Part shown: positions 34,014 to 47,716 of the stretch, one piece after another
Layout of the letters: each line of letters opens with the position of its first letter
How positions within the stretch are numbered: the first letter of the stretch is position 1
Origin: Isoetes taiwanensis
Lineage: Eukaryota > Streptophyta > Lycopodiopsida > Isoetales > Isoetaceae
Assembly: GCA_021234155.1 (NCBI GenBank)
Contig: JAJEKV010000028.1
Span: 12,852,134 to 12,916,133, forward strand
Direction: 5' to 3'
DNA: 64,000 nucleotides
Translations under genes and position numbers: made by a program
The notes under the pieces: model-generated
Seen by the model: the letters and a program-made list of their open reading frames with translations, nothing else
The model's database searches: none
Told to the model about the DNA's origin: nothing

Positions 34014-35716
34014 TGTAAATATATGCTGCTTAAATGTGTAGAGGCAAAATATTGACTGTGATATTGAAAGTGATATTAGTCCACCAGGTATCGGTACAGT
34101 ATCACGGTAAGCATTCCTGTAACCCACGCCTGACATTTTCTTTTAGAGGCATTGAATTAGATAGTTGAATCATAAATTTTAGGGGCTTGCATCCACCATT
34201 TTGATTTTCCTATGTCATCCATTCAACAAAATATGCCATGATAAGAGCAAAACTTTGCATAGGGAGAAGATAAAGGAGAGAAGATACGGCGTTTCATCCG
34301 TATCTCTTGGCAGCCTTATGCTTTTATCTTACCATATCACCAAGTTACCGACTTCTTATGCTAGCCTTTACTTATAGTACTTCTATTTAATTTCTGCTAC
34401 ACCTATGTTGCATTAGCTAGGCATGAACATGATCAGTATGCTCAGTTTTTTGCATTGTTTTTGGGTTGGCCCTAGGGGGGCAAACCCTCGTTTGTATGGG
34501 ATTGTGGCATATCCTGAGTATATGCTGGAATATACTCAGAATATGTTGATGACTGCTCAAAACCGATTGTACCCTGTAAAGTGGCAGTCATTTGCGTTCT
34601 AAATCCGGGATGGCCCAACCGGTTAACTGGCATGGCAGACAGAAGCGTATTCTTCGCTAGGACTGGGATGCCGATTTAAACAGATTTAAATTTGTTTCGC
34701 CACAGGATGAGCCAGAACCTTTCCTCATTGGTTTAGCCAAGACTTCTCTTAACTGTCAAGGTAAGTTTGTGAAACGGTAAAACTTATATAGCATCTCTTC
34801 CTCGGCTTCTGTTCCCTTGTGTCATTTTATAATCAGATAACTTGGCAGCTTAAATGCCATTCTAGGAAGCAAAAAAAAAAATGTGATGCACCTAAGAGTG
34901 TGAACAATGATAAGACATCTCATACAATGCTTTTAATTCGTTGAACTGAAAACTCTGTGATACTTGAATTCTCTATGTTCTGATGCCCTGTCCTTGGATT
35001 CTAAAGTGCATTTTGCGTAGGACCATCATGCAATTATAACTATGTCACTAACCATATCATGGTGAAACATGCAACTTATTAGGATCCGTTGAATATAGCT
35101 CTATATGATCTTGCACATGATCCAGCAAATAATAATAGGCAAGTAATAATATTTTTAATCCAGCAAATATTGCTGTAAGATTCAAGCAGCATTATAGAAG
35201 TATGTTTAGTCTGTCTCACTTTTGTGCCTCATATGACAGCATAGTAAGTCCTATAGCACCAGAAGTCCTTTACCATACTTGGTCTTTGTTGGCTAGTTTT
35301 ATAGTGGGAGTCGCAGAAGTTTTTTCAGAGCTGGAGGGAATGTCTTAAATCATGGTCCTTCCTTTCTGTGTTTTTTATAGTTGTATCTGTTAAATGGGGG
35401 AGCTCATCTATTACATGCGGCAGCCCTTTACTGAAAGTGATTGTAATAAATTTGTGCACCTTATCATCTGCATGGCAAGTATTAAAGGAAATTGTGATAT
35501 CAATTTTCTTTCGGTAAAAAAAAGGTTTAAATTGCATGCTTTACTTACTCTATGTGGATTAACATTTGCTAAGAACATATTCTTTTAGAACTGGAATGGA
35601 CTTTTCATCAGCTGCCAGAATGTGAAGGCGCTGTGTGCTCCACAGATTGAGCAGGTTAAAATCAGTTCACTAAAGCACTTCTAATATAAAAAAACCCATA
35701 CAGTTACCTAACTGCA
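34014..35716. other. intergenic interval
   Basis: No gene was recognised. The segment 34590-34670 (GATGGCCCAACCGGTTAACT, then GGCATGG) is faintly tRNA-like but lacks a B-box match, so it is not called. Confidence 0.4.
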
Positions 35717-37682
35717 ATGGGCTTTTCTGTCACTGATCACACTGTCAAGGAATGTGTGGGCCAACTAAGGGATGCTCCATTAATATCGCATCATGATGAC
35801 ATCAGGGATATTACCTCTCTGCATTGCAGGAGTGTGCACTTAGAAGAGCATTGCACATCGGAAAACACATTCATGCCCACATTATAAAAAATGCATGCAG
35901 GTCAGATATATCTACTTGGAATGGTCTCATCGACATGTATAGGAAGTGTACATGTTTGCTGGATGCATATTATATTTTTTCCTGACTGCCTTGATAAAGT
36001 ATATTTACATGGACATTGATGGTTGGCGGATATTCAATGCATGGTCATGTGCTGGAAGCTATTGCATTATTTAAGGAGTTGGAGGAGGATGAACATGTAA
36101 AACCAGATGCAGTTGCCTTTATTTCAGTACTTGGAGCATGTACCTCCTTGTTGAATTTAAATCAAGGAAAACGAGTACATGCTTGTATACAAAGAACATA
36201 ATGTGAAGTCAATATTTTCGTAGGTAGTTCCCTTGTGCACTTGTATATAATGTGTGGGAGAATGGATAACGCATGGCAAGTTTTTGAAAAAATGCCGAGA
36301 CGAAATGTTTTCACATGGACCACATTAATTAGAGGGCATAGTGAGTGCGGCAATGTCAGAGAAGCTCTTGAATTATATTTCTAAATGCAATCCGAAGGTG
36401 TGAAACCAAACAATGTAACTTTTCTTTGTATACTTAGTGCTTGTACGATGGCAAGTGCCCTGCAGCAAGGGAAACAGGTACATGCCTTTATTTGTCAAAA
36501 TGGTCGTCAGTTAGATGATGTTGTTGGTAGTGGCCTAATTGACATGTATGCTAAGTGTGGAGAAATAGTTTGTGCTCGTCACGTATTTGATGGGATACCT
36601 GCACATAATAAGGTTATGTGTTGGAATGCCATGCTTGGAGCATACTCTCAGATAGGGGCTAGCAAATTAGCCCTTGACCTTTTCGCTCAGATGCAAGCAA
36701 AAAATATAAACTTAGATAGGGTTGCCTTTGTCTGTCTTCTCAGTGCATGCAGTAATGCACTTTACCTAGAACAAGGAAGGCGTATCCATGCCTGCACAAT
36801 GAAAGCAGGATATGGAAAAGAAGTTTTTGTAGGGAACACACTCATTGACATGTATGGCAGGTGTGCTTGTGTAGATCATGCATTCTTAGTATTTGATTCC
36901 ATGCCTGAGAGAGACGCAACTTCATGGAGTGTAATAATTGCAGCTTACACCTTATATGGAGCTGGACATGAAGCTCTTAGGCTTTTTGGTCAAATTCAAG
37001 TGGAAGATGCAAATCTGTCTAAGGGCACTTTAATAAATGTTTTGGCTGCATGTGCAGTTGTACCAGCTTTGGGGTTTGGGAAACTTGCCCATGCGCACAT
37101 GAAAAAGAAGTGCTTCGAAGTAGATGCTTTTGTCAGCGGGATGATTGTTGATATGTATGCAAAGTGTGGAGTGTGAAGGATTGCTGTCTTTTGTTTGATA
37201 TTGCACCTGCACGTGATGTTGTTTTATGGAATATTACCATTGCAGCCTATGCTCAGCACATGGATGGTACAAAGAGTGTCAGACTCTTTGAAGAGATGCC
37301 ACAAGATGGTATTATTGCTAACACAGTCACTTTTATTTCTCTGCTTTCTGGATGTAGTCATAGTGGCCTGCTCAACGAAGGCCACCATTATCTTTGTTCA
37401 ATGAGTTACAATTATTCTGTTGATATAAATGAGCATCACTATGCATGTATAGTTGATTCGCTTAGTCATGCAGGTCATCTTCAAGAAGCAGAAGACGTTA
37501 TTTTGGAAATGCCATTTGAGGCTTGTGCAGTTACATGGAAGGCTTTTCTTGGAGCTTGCCTAGTCTATTGCAGATTGGACATGGCAGAAAATACCTTGAA
37601 TAACGTTTTACTGTCGAGGCCTCAGGATAGTGGAGCCCTTGTGCTGCTATCAAACATGTATGCAGCCTGGCAATCTAAATGA
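35717..37682 (+). pseudogene. PLS-type pentatricopeptide repeat gene, dead
   Basis: The stretch encodes about 8-9 repeats ending in an E-like region, as in plant organellar RNA-editing or processing factors. Repeats are clear: GKHIHAHIIKNAC, NGLIDMYRKCTCLLDAYYIF, AVAFISVLGACTSLLNLNQG, NVTFLCILSACTMASALQQG, GLIDMYAKCGEIVCARHVF and SWSVIIAAYTLYGAGHEALR. It ends ALVLLSNMYAAWQSK, with no DYW domain. One frame runs 35821-37176 with stops at 35983, 35992, 35995, 36199, 36382 and 37174. A frameshift at about 37165 leads to the last frame (37164-37682). A possible N terminus starts at ATG 35717 in another frame. Repeat identity is clear, and the defects rule out a working protein. Confidence 0.88.
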
Positions 37683-38560
37683 GTATGGTGTTCATACTTC
37701 ATAGTTAAGTGCAGACAGCCTTTAATGACATAGAAATATTCATGTGGACTGAGGGTACTTCTTCATGGATACTAGTCAAAGTTCATGGTCCATTTTTTTT
37801 GCTATAATCAACCAAATGGGTGGCCTTTTGACATGCTTTTATGTCCATTGTCTTACTACTTTCTTTCAACCATGATTGTTTGCGTGATATTCAGATATTA
37901 TTTTTTACTCTTTGCGCATGTGTCTACAAAGGCATATTTTGTCATATATTTTGTCCCCCAAATCATAAGGTATTTTGTAAGGTAGTATGAGCCAGGACCA
38001 AACAAAGTAAGGTGTTATATGTCCAATTGGATGCTGTCAGACTGGGGTTTGCACCTCAAAACTAGTGGTCTAAAGTGCGGTATAGGGTATGGTGTTTGGA
38101 TGCTTGTGCTTTTTGGCCACTATATGTAATGAAGTGCACATTAGATGCAATCAACCAAGCATAGAAGGTGTTAAATATCAGATGAAGACATTACAAACAA
38201 GCAAGAAAGAAGAAGCAAACTAATAGAAAATGCAAGAGAAATTGACAAGGTTCAAATAAAGAAAACAAAGCACATGTAATTATAGCACATACGATGATCT
38301 TGATGTCTCAATAATTTAAGTAATTTTTAATTAAAATACAATATCATTGATCCTACATTTTTCCTTAAGCCATATTTGGATAAAAGAAAGAAATTTCAAT
38401 TTACTGGTGTGATATTTTTCCTCAAATTGAAAGATTCTAGTTTCTAGCTTCGGTTTACTTGTTGCCATTGTCAAATTGCCAACAATTGTAATTCTGTAAT
38501 TGCTAAGTTTGATGTACCATATTCTAGGGTTAAAACTGAGGGAATTCTATTCTGAGTTCA
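37683..38560. other. intergenic interval
   Basis: AT-rich sequence with no recognised gene or repeat family. Confidence 0.45.
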
Positions 38561-38564
38561 CGAG

Positions 38565-39191
38565 GTGAAGGATGCCAATAGCAATGCCCATAAATTTGTT
38601 TTGCCAGAGAGGAGGCCCTCTAGAATTACAGCCAATTGGCACACCCGCACATGCAAAAAGAAGCTGGGCATCGACTGCAGGTTCTATGTGCCGCACTTTC
38701 CCATTAGAAGCACATGTATCTTAGAACCGGAAGAGCACTCCCCTGAAGAAGGTAAGGCCTTGAAGGAAAATAAGGAGAAAATCAAAGCTTGGCTGAAGAA
38801 ACATTGGAAGGACAAAACTAAGGCAATGGATGATTTGTTGCAACACGTAGGCCTCGATGAACATCAATACAAGAAGGTGCTCGCATATGGCATCCAAGGG
38901 CCGAAGCTCTTCTTGAAGAGGCAGGTGAGTGATTGCAAGACAACTGCCTTCAATCCTCACATCGCGACGTTGTGGAGAGCCAACACAGATTTCCAGTATA
39001 TCTTTAATGCCTATGTTGTTGCCACATACTGTCTATCTTACGTAACGACAGCAGAGACGAGCATGTCCGCATCCTTGGCAAAGATTACTGACCTTGGCGA
39101 GTTTACAATCCTTATAAAAATTGAAGCAGACCTGGTTAAGCTTTCAGATGGAACGAGTGGACAAGCTTGCTGTATGCAGAGAGGCGCCTAA
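38565..39191 (+). pseudogene. Helitron replicase fragment (Rep region)
   Basis: The 208-codon frame matches the Helitron Rep/helicase polyprotein around the second half of the Rep domain. It has a zinc-like start (WHTRTCKKK, then CRFYVPHFP), the linker CILEPEE, and FLKR plus NPHIATLWRANTDFQYIFNA. The catalytic-tyrosine segment follows as ATYCLSYVTT. The paired tyrosines (Y-x3-Y) are kept, but the Lys normally three residues after the second Tyr is Thr. The upstream HUH part and the downstream Pif1-type helicase are not found, and the frame ends in a stop soon after. It is a relic of a rolling-circle transposon. Confidence 0.7.
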
Positions 39192-41855
39192 GTGTAAACA
39201 ACAATACACTGCAACTTTTGCCACTACGGCGGCCTTCATTTGCAGGAGCAGAGCAATTTTGGAGAGCTATGCTTTGAAAGAATTATCAGAACCCCTATCG
39301 GTGATGACGACAAAGACTCCGACAAAGGTTTTGGGGTCCTGGGAATCAACTAGACCTCTGTTCTAGGGCCTCCGAATCAGGCTTATCAGCCTTAGAAATC
39401 GTAGCATAGTGGCTCCATGTGCAACGCTTCTTTTATATTTCTTGTTGTTTACACAACAGGGGATACTTTGGATTGGACTTTCCATTGCAATTCCTTAACT
39501 TGTTAGCAATAGTCCCAACAACATATATCAGCATTGGAGTTGCAAAAGAACCCACAAAAAGAAAATCCCAAGGCAAAAATATTATAGGAGAAGGTACCTT
39601 TGTGGAATCCAATGCAGCTCATACTATGCTTGCCAAAAATCTTGAAGCAGGCCATGTGCATTGAAACATCAAATGTCTTTGAATTGGACAGTTTCTCTGT
39701 GGCAAATGCATGGGATTCTTTAATTCATCCACGAGTTTTGTGGCCAAAGGAAAAGATCAGCAAATAGATATCTTGAAGCTAATTTGAGGGCAGTGATCAG
39801 TTTTATGTAAAAAACCTCATTGCCTGCATATTTAAGTCTGCCGGTGATGGATGGTGTGAAAACATGACTTTGAAGTATGATTTAAGCCACTTCACCCTCC
39901 GGCCATGGAGGGCAACCCCCTGTGCGCAACACCTTGTTTATCTGGCATACATCATGTTAATTTTCTTTGCGTTGTATCATGGTATTATCTTGAGGCCTTT
40001 GTTTTTTATCCAAATGTTAGTCCCTATCGTATGCATCCCTAACACACGTCAAAAGAGCAATTACATGTTCCATGTTGCATGTTGCATGTTCCAGTTTATC
40101 TTATTGGATTTAACAATTGTCTTCTTTCGTAGATGACAGAGCAGAAGACCTTTGTGGACTTTATGATCCTTTTTGGTTCATGTGGTCCATTTTAATTATG
40201 GGTAGATTGTAGGAAGGGGCATCAAAGCTTGAGTCTATTGGTGTTGCTGTGAACCTTTATATATGAAGTATGGCAAGAAGGGCCGTATTTTGGGATGGAT
40301 TATAAATTAGGGGGTTAAGCTGGGACATGCCTCTACTGTCGGCGTGCATGGAGCAGTTTACCATGTCATCTTTCTTGAAGGTATTCTTGTTTTTTTCTTA
40401 TCTTTGCCTTCCATTGATGATAATGCACATATTAGAAAAATATGCGCAGTCCAATAATTTATAGGAGAAAAGATGACATGGTTTTATTACATCTTCATTC
40501 TGTCGGTATGTAACAATGCATAATGATGTCTGATGTCTATCTTCACATCCACAGCACCCTGGTTTTCTCCTTCAACTGTATCCAATGTCACACATGCCTG
40601 AACAAGAGAATGTAATTCCATACAGAAAAGTAGAGATTATATTTTGTACAAATGAGACAGCGGTATCTGAACGTAGCCTGAAAGATGGCATATGTTGTTG
40701 TTGTGACAAATAAAGCATCAGACATAGATATACAAGGAAAAATTTTCCTTTTTCTTTCTTTTTGACATCTAAAAAGTACGTTGAACTTTGCGATTTTCAG
40801 GATTAGCTGCTAATTATTCTACCAACTATGCAATAAATGTAGAAAGAACACATCCTCTATTCTTTTCCCCTTTTTACAACCTCATATACAAGTAGCATTT
40901 GCATAATTCCTTTTAATAATACTATAAAAACATAAGATGTTTATCTTCAATTGTTTTGTGCAAATCTACATACTTCATCCTTTTTTCCTTTTTCGAACAT
41001 CATGTACATTTAGCATTTGCATAATTCCCTTCAATAGTACTATAAAAATTATGTAATCAACAAGCTCTTTACTTTCAAAGATATTCTTTATCTATAAGTT
41101 CGATAGAATTTTTTTATGGCTATGTCATAAGCTTCATATTGCATACAAATTGTCTTTTCTCAGCTCAAGCTGAATCAACATGTCTTCTTCAAACATGGAT
41201 CAAGATATTCTTTTTCTTAAATTTGTGCACATCGAAACATTAGATTGCTTCTCAACATTAAACATGATTGCCCTATCAAAAGCATTAGACAGCTTTTCAA
41301 CATTAAACATGACCGATATTTAATCATGAAGATAATTGCAACTCCAATGAATTCAAACCTTTGTTCTAACTTTATTGTTATGCACTTTCGTTATTTCAGA
41401 TTTCTACTATTTCAATTAATAAAAATAAACATCATAGCAGAAATTTGTATAGGTCCCTAAAGTCCAACGACATCTGACAAAATCATCTCCATAATTTACC
41501 ATATATACAAAGACAACATACTATAACATATGTATAGTTCCATATCTGAGATTCATAGATCAATCTATCTTAAAATTTGCTCTATACCCCCTTGTCTAGA
41601 TTGTTTGTTCTAGCCAACAATGAAACAATAAACCCTTCAAATTGTTTATTCTAGCCAACAATGAAACAACCATCCCTTCAAATTGTTACTAAAGCCAAGC
41701 AATGCCGGGCACCATAACTAGTTCATCACCTTCATGTATATGAATTTTTATTCTCTTGAACCTATTTCTGAACAAGTTTTGATCTATGTTTGATCTGGCT
41801 TTTCATCTGCAAGGATGACCAGATAGATGCAATTTCAACAAGATCCTTAGCAGAT
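39192..41855. other. AT-rich interval with short local repeats
   Basis: TAGCATTTGCATAATTCC occurs at about 40893 and 41010. Phrases containing CAACATTAAACATGA recur near 41253 and 41298. CTAGCCAACAATGAAACAA recurs near 41610 and 41652. No gene was recognised. Confidence 0.45.
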
Positions 41856-42103
41856 AAAGTAGCGTACCGTCCCGAGGGAAAAGCTCCTCCAGAGACTAAT
41901 AGATATGCAGGCACCGGAGGACATGGTAGGAGCAATTGCAAGATTATATCACAAGGTATATGCAAAAATGGAACAGGAATGACAGGCGATAAATTGCGAT
42001 ACAGGAGTCAAACAGGGGTGCCCTCTATCCCCGACATTGTTCGGCATATGCATAGATATATTACAAGGTTTCATAGCAGAGCAACAAGGGGATACGGACG
42101 CCC
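41856..42103 (+). pseudogene. LINE A reverse transcriptase, first part
   Basis: The frame gives TVPREKLLQRLIDMQAPED, then MVGAIARLYHKVYAKM, a stop, and NCDTGVKQGCPLSPTLFGIC. These are the standard LINE RT features: the F-D-x-V-P-R-E helix and the G-V-x-Q-G-C-P-L-S-P motif. The part ends at the CCC that precedes a CACTA-type terminus. Confidence 0.85.
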
Positions 42104-42719
42104 CACTACAAGAGAAAGGTACCAATATCGTCTAGTTTAACGTCAAAAAACTTGACGTAAATGGATCCTCTTACACTCCAAATTTTGTCATATTTTTGAC
42201 ACTATAGCTGACGTGATCATTTGCCACAAAGTTGACGCTCGGGCGTCAAGTGTTGTATCAAGATTGTGGCACATTCAGTTGTCACATCTCCTGATACAAA
42301 GGCATCTTTTTAACGAAATTGCAACATTATAGCAAAAAAGTTAGTGTCAAGATAGCATCAATACTTTTTGAAAACCGTATTATCAAGTGCTGCAACAACG
42401 TTGTAACATAATTGCAATAAATAATTGTACATATATGGGCAAAATTCCATCAGAGTTGTGACGAGCTAATAACAAGAAAGGCATATATTTCATTAATTGT
42501 AAATTAACTAGTACCAAAGATTGTGACAAGCTAATAACAAGCATGGCATATTATACTTCGTCGATTGTAACTAGTTTTATCAAACTAGCAACAAAAAAAT
42601 CAACAAACTTTGTGGCGAGAAAAGCACCATTCGGCAAATAAAAATAGTTTGTTAATAGCGTCAACCATTGCAACTCTATTCAAATTCCATTATAATTTGT
42701 GTAATATTAAAATTTAATT

Positions 42720-42845
42720 TTCTTACCACTGATTTCGATCTAAAATTACTTTACATTGCAATATTTTTCTTAAAATTACTCTACATTGCAATAATTTTCT
42801 TACCACTGATTTTGATCTAAAATTACTCTGCATTGCAATAAAATA
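42720..42845. repeat. short tandem-like repeats in insertion I
   Basis: The phrases TTCTTACCACTGATTT.GAT and AAAATTACT.TACATTGCAA recur two to three times in about 125 bases. Confidence 0.75.
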
Positions 42846-45800
42846 TAAGGAAAGTTGAATATTCCCATTCAATAATAATAAGCCTTCTACATATGAAATG
42901 CTCATAGGCATAAGAGTCAAATACTCATAAGCAAGAGTATTCTTAAGTACGTAACAAATCACAATAATGCAATTTCCTCTTATCAATCTGCAGAATCGTC
43001 ATTTTGTGGATCATCCAAGGTGCCTTCAGAACTCTCATTTTAGTATTCAATGCATTCTCCACACTCATCACATTCACAAATATATTATTAGACTTATTGA
43101 AACCAATAGTAATGCAGAAGAGAAAAAATTTATTAGTATTGAATTTTTGAGAGTGTTCCTACAATATTATTGGCATTAAATCTGACAAATTATCATATCA
43201 ATCTGGCAACTAATCTCACATATTAATTGGCGCATCTAGTATTATAATAGCATGATGGCCAGCAATGTTGGACTATAAATTTTCAGCAAATGGTTCTAGG
43301 CATTGTGATATGTAATTAAGAATGAAAATGTTTATCTTTTCCTTGTCAAAATCGCTATCAGTATGATATATTTCCTGCATATTATGAAAAAATAGAGAAT
43401 AAAAAAGGTAAACACACACATATTGACTTATATAGAGAAATAACACTTACAGTCTCAATTTTCTTGCCTTTTCTCTATTTCACCTTAAAGATTATGCCCA
43501 GACTTCTTTCAACATAATCCACAGCCTTAAACTGTAATTGAGAAACGCAAAACTTTACAATGACTTATTCTAAATGTTTATTATCGAGAAAAAGAGAAAT
43601 GGAAGCCAAATCATAATTAGGCAAACACCACTAAATGTATAATGAAAGATATGCCTTTTGCTGCTTTGGCTAAAAACATATGTAACATCACACTGCAAAT
43701 AACACAAAAATGACTGTTCAGGACAAAAAAAGGTGATTCAGAAACTGCAAACCTATGCTTCTAACCATATTTGGTCCTTGCAAATCATGTAAAATGTATT
43801 GGAATGGGGCAAAAGTAAAAGCACCTCCCAATAGCATCAAACATTTCCTTATTCGGTACAAAGTTTCTTCAGATTAGACAAAGTCATGGACTTCTATAAG
43901 GAATAAATGGCTAGAAGCCATGGAAGAAAAGTATGCAATGCTACAGGAGCAAAGTACCTGGATTTACACAACAATATCTACACGCCTTGGCCACCTGGTT
44001 TCAAGCTAAAGCAGAAGAGGATAGTGTCTTGCAAACTAGAAAACAAGATTTGCACAAAAGCTTCTTTAAAATAGAATTTGCCATCACAGTTTTGGGGTTA
44101 ATGCAACAGTTTGGGCGTGGTAGTTTGGCAACAAGAAACAGGTATACATCTCAATCAAAAAGGCAAATAGGACAAAAGATTATCAATGCCATCAGTCAGT
44201 TCATAAACCTGCAAAGCAATCAGGAACTGTGCCCTCAAGAACTGTACAAACATATAAAAACACATTTATTTATCCACTGTAAACTGCTCCTAGATCATGG
44301 ATTACAAATACACAAATATCAATGCTAAGACTGTGTACATGCATATTATCTGCTGGAGCATCACATGCAGCTTGCAAACACAGATATTAATGCCAAGGTG
44401 TCCACATGCACAGCTGTTGCAAACACCTGTATCAATGCCAAAATTGTGCACATGCATGAACATATCTGCTGAAGCATCACACAGCTGTTGTAACGGATTG
44501 CAGTAAGTACTAGATTCCTTTTGTTTAGAGCTGAAACGTGCAATAAAGCATCTAAGCCTAATCTTTTTGCTGTTCAAAATGGTTGTCACACGTACACATT
44601 ATCCCAATAGCAGATGCACTATAACTTTAACTCTTCATATCAGAGAATCTGATGGAAGTGGCAAACAGTTTGGTGAGGGCCAATGCTAAGCATTCTAGAA
44701 CTTGGCAGATTATTCTATAGCTAATGTTATTATTTCTGAAAGAATCTAGATGTTAAAAGTGACATGTTGGCACTAGAAATTGGAGGTTATCCATAGTATT
44801 TCACACGGAGAAATGCAAGTAAACTGCAATATCCAGTCATGACCCTGGCTGGCCTACCAATGGATATAGGAAGCATATTTTGGAGAAATACCACAAAGAA
44901 ACCTCCTACTATTTAGTTATATGCTTCTGGTTAAAAAGGCCACTGGGGCTGCCATGGTTTTGAATCTGGAGCTCTAATCTGATCTGCTGCAAAATGCTTG
45001 GCTCCTGCAAACAGGAGGACTATCAGCCTATAGATCATACTTGTGTTTTTGTGAAGAAGGGTAGAATGGAGTTGCATTTATTTCATAGCTGGTCACTTTC
45101 GTCTTTTGACAAGGTCAAACATGACTACATCTTTTGAAGTTACGTGAAGCAAAGATAACGAGAGAAAACATAAACGAAAAGCATCCGATCCCCTTACCTC
45201 TCCTTTTCGCTTCTTTTTCTTCTCTAGGTCATTTTGTTTTTTCGATGGCCACGGATGGCGTTTTGAACCCCCTTCAACATTTCTTTGAACCCCTTTCTTT
45301 ACTCACTCATTAGAGCAGCGAATATCTTGGGGCACATTCACGTCGGGGAAACTTCCAAGCCTGGACTCCTCTGCCATCGTTGATCCATCCTTTCCCTTGC
45401 CAGATCCTGTTGGAGACACTAGATAACAAAGCAAGAAAGAAATGTTAGTAACCGACAATGAGAAATACCTAGAAAAACTTTTTTTGGTCGCCCTCATCTA
45501 CATTTTGCTTGTGATATGGATACTTACTAATGGCTATTTGGAGGAACAGACGATGAGCCATGACTTGAATCGAAATCAAGACTGGTGAAGATGGTAATGG
45601 TGCCTTTTTTATTTCTACACAATTCTTTCTTGTGTTGCTATTTTTTCTCCGCCATTCTCCTTCGTTCGTTGGGATTGGAATTTTCTTTCCCTTCTTTTTT
45701 CATCTTAGCCTAAATGTATATGTGGTTTATTAGCACTTTATTTTGTAGGCTATATCCCATGGAATATTCTATGGCAGTCCCGTGTGATCCGTCCCATGCA

Positions 45801-47229
45801 AATCAATATGGCCCCATGTTGACCCGATTTGCAAGGAGGCATTAAAAAACACAAATCCAATGGTTATCATTCACAGGAGTGCACAATATAACAAACATGC
45901 TGAACTTTGCCATCTGCCCTGTGCTCCAGCAATGGAGCTGTGTTTTGTATCTGCTCTAGCTATAGCGATGGCGCTGCACTGCACTGAGGCCAGAACATGG
46001 CTTTCCAAATCCGGTGCAGCATGAAAGCGCTTGACTTAAGATCTAGTAAAGCATGATGGTTAATTCATGGAGCTTACCCTGTTTCAATCCTATTTCAGCC
46101 ATGGCTACAGCGATGGCAAATCTGGCAATCAATTGGCTATAACGATGGCAAATCCAGCAGTGATGCCCTGTGGCTATTTCCAAGATGCCTGCCCAGTGTA
46201 ACAAACATAATGAACTTTTCATAGCAAACCCTTGTTGCTTCTATTTCTTCAGAGGAATTGAACCTCTGTGTTCCACGAGAAGACAGAACATAAAGCAACA
46301 TCAATAGCCCAGTCTTGGCTGCAAGTCGACCCTAACAGGATTTAACACAATCACAAATCTATCGGATTAGCTTAATCACAAATCTGCCGGATTTAACAAG
46401 GTTGGGCCTTAACAGGGTTTTCGTCTGTGATAATGTGGTCGAAATCACAAAGCCTAACTACTGCGCTTTCCAAATCTAAAACATGCCGCAGGAAAACCGC
46501 AAGCCTGGCTATGGCTATGGCCAAACATGCAACTAAAGCTATGGCTTTCGGCAAAGGCCTGGCCGCCTCCACAAGAGCTGTCGCCGCCTTCCTACAAAAA
46601 TAGAAAAAAAAAAATACAGAAAGAAGGAATAATGCTCCTATTTGGAATCCACCATGCCAGCATCAACAAACTACATATTTTCATATGAATATAGTGAAAT
46701 ACCTTAGACAATCTTATGTAATAAATGTACGTTTTCTGATTTCGGCCATATTATGACTATTTTTGGGTTGCCCGAACTGTTTTGTAGGGGTTAAAATGTC
46801 AGTTATCTGCAAATATACTCATAATTATGCTTTTTCTACAAGTTATGTGCGGTTTTTTCTCTTTGTAAGGGGTTTGACCTTTGGATATTTATCTTTAATG
46901 TTTTATACACGCAGGTTTGAACTTGCTAAACCATTATTTTGACCAGTGCTCTACAATTTTCTAGTGACGATTGTTGGGAGTTTAATCCCGCTGACGACAT
47001 CCGAGATAAACCGGAATAGGCGTAGGTAATAAGCTTGCCACTAACATTCAACTATGTTTCTTGACGCAGAGCAAGTTTATTTGGATACCCAGCCTTTAAT
47101 TTGATCTGTTCTAGATGGTTATAATGTTTTGATTTTGGCATATGGCCAGGCAGGCTATGAAAATTCCAATATAAAGTTGCAATACAAATGATTTAGAACT
47201 ATAATGCACAAGTTATGGACCTACTTACC
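42846..47229. other. interior of insertion I, mostly unassigned
   Basis: At about 43885-43975 the plus strand reads WTSIRNKWLEAMEEKYAMLQ, then EQSTWIYTT, similar to the start of copia RT (W..AM..E..AL..N.TW.LV), so a small copia scrap may be present. Around 44330-44480 the phrase CACATGCA with AACAC..GTATCAATGCCAA recurs. The rest shows no family signature. An open frame at 43933-44328 is unassigned. Confidence 0.35.
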
Positions 47230-47440
47230 AATGATGACTTCACAACCTTTTGCTAAGCTTGTCCTTGTGGTTCTTTTAGAAGGCTTTTTTTTTTTTTTTT
47301 TTTCCCTTCGGGGCGGAGGTTTTTTAACCCGGACAGTAATAAGTTTGCTGCGCTCCTTATGGGTCCCATAGGCCGATTGGCCTCAGTGGACGATAAAAAA
47401 TCATTCTCATTCTCATTCTCTTTCTTTTCCTTTTCCCTTT
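47230..47440 (+). mobile_element. retroelement 3' end with CATTCT-type tail
   Basis: The stretch ends GGGTCCCATAGGCCGATT, then GGACGATAAAAAA and (TCATTC)n, the same architecture as 23940-24011. It is preceded by a T-run and GGGGCGGAGG. It lies inside insertion I, just left of LINE B. Confidence 0.65.
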
Positions 47441-47716
47441 TCTTCATACGGTTGTGCAAGGTATAATGCATGTAAGCTTAAAAATCGAAAGAAGTCCAAG
47501 TTTGGTGGCATGAATGTACCAGAAGTTTATATGTTATCAGTTCAGTCTGTTGCGATATCTTAGAGATAATGGTAAATTGTCAGAAAAGCCATGCCCATGG
47601 TGCAACCACTTTAAATCAAAGAAGTAGCCAGTCTCAGAGGTTTGCATAATCGTGCTAATAAGGAAAGACTCTATACCTCTTCCCTCCCTCCCCAACAACA
47701 AAAAAAAACATCCTTT

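Noticed and set aside
34590-34670. A possible tRNA gene
   Set aside because: The A-box-like text is not followed by a B-box and no cloverleaf can be folded by eye.
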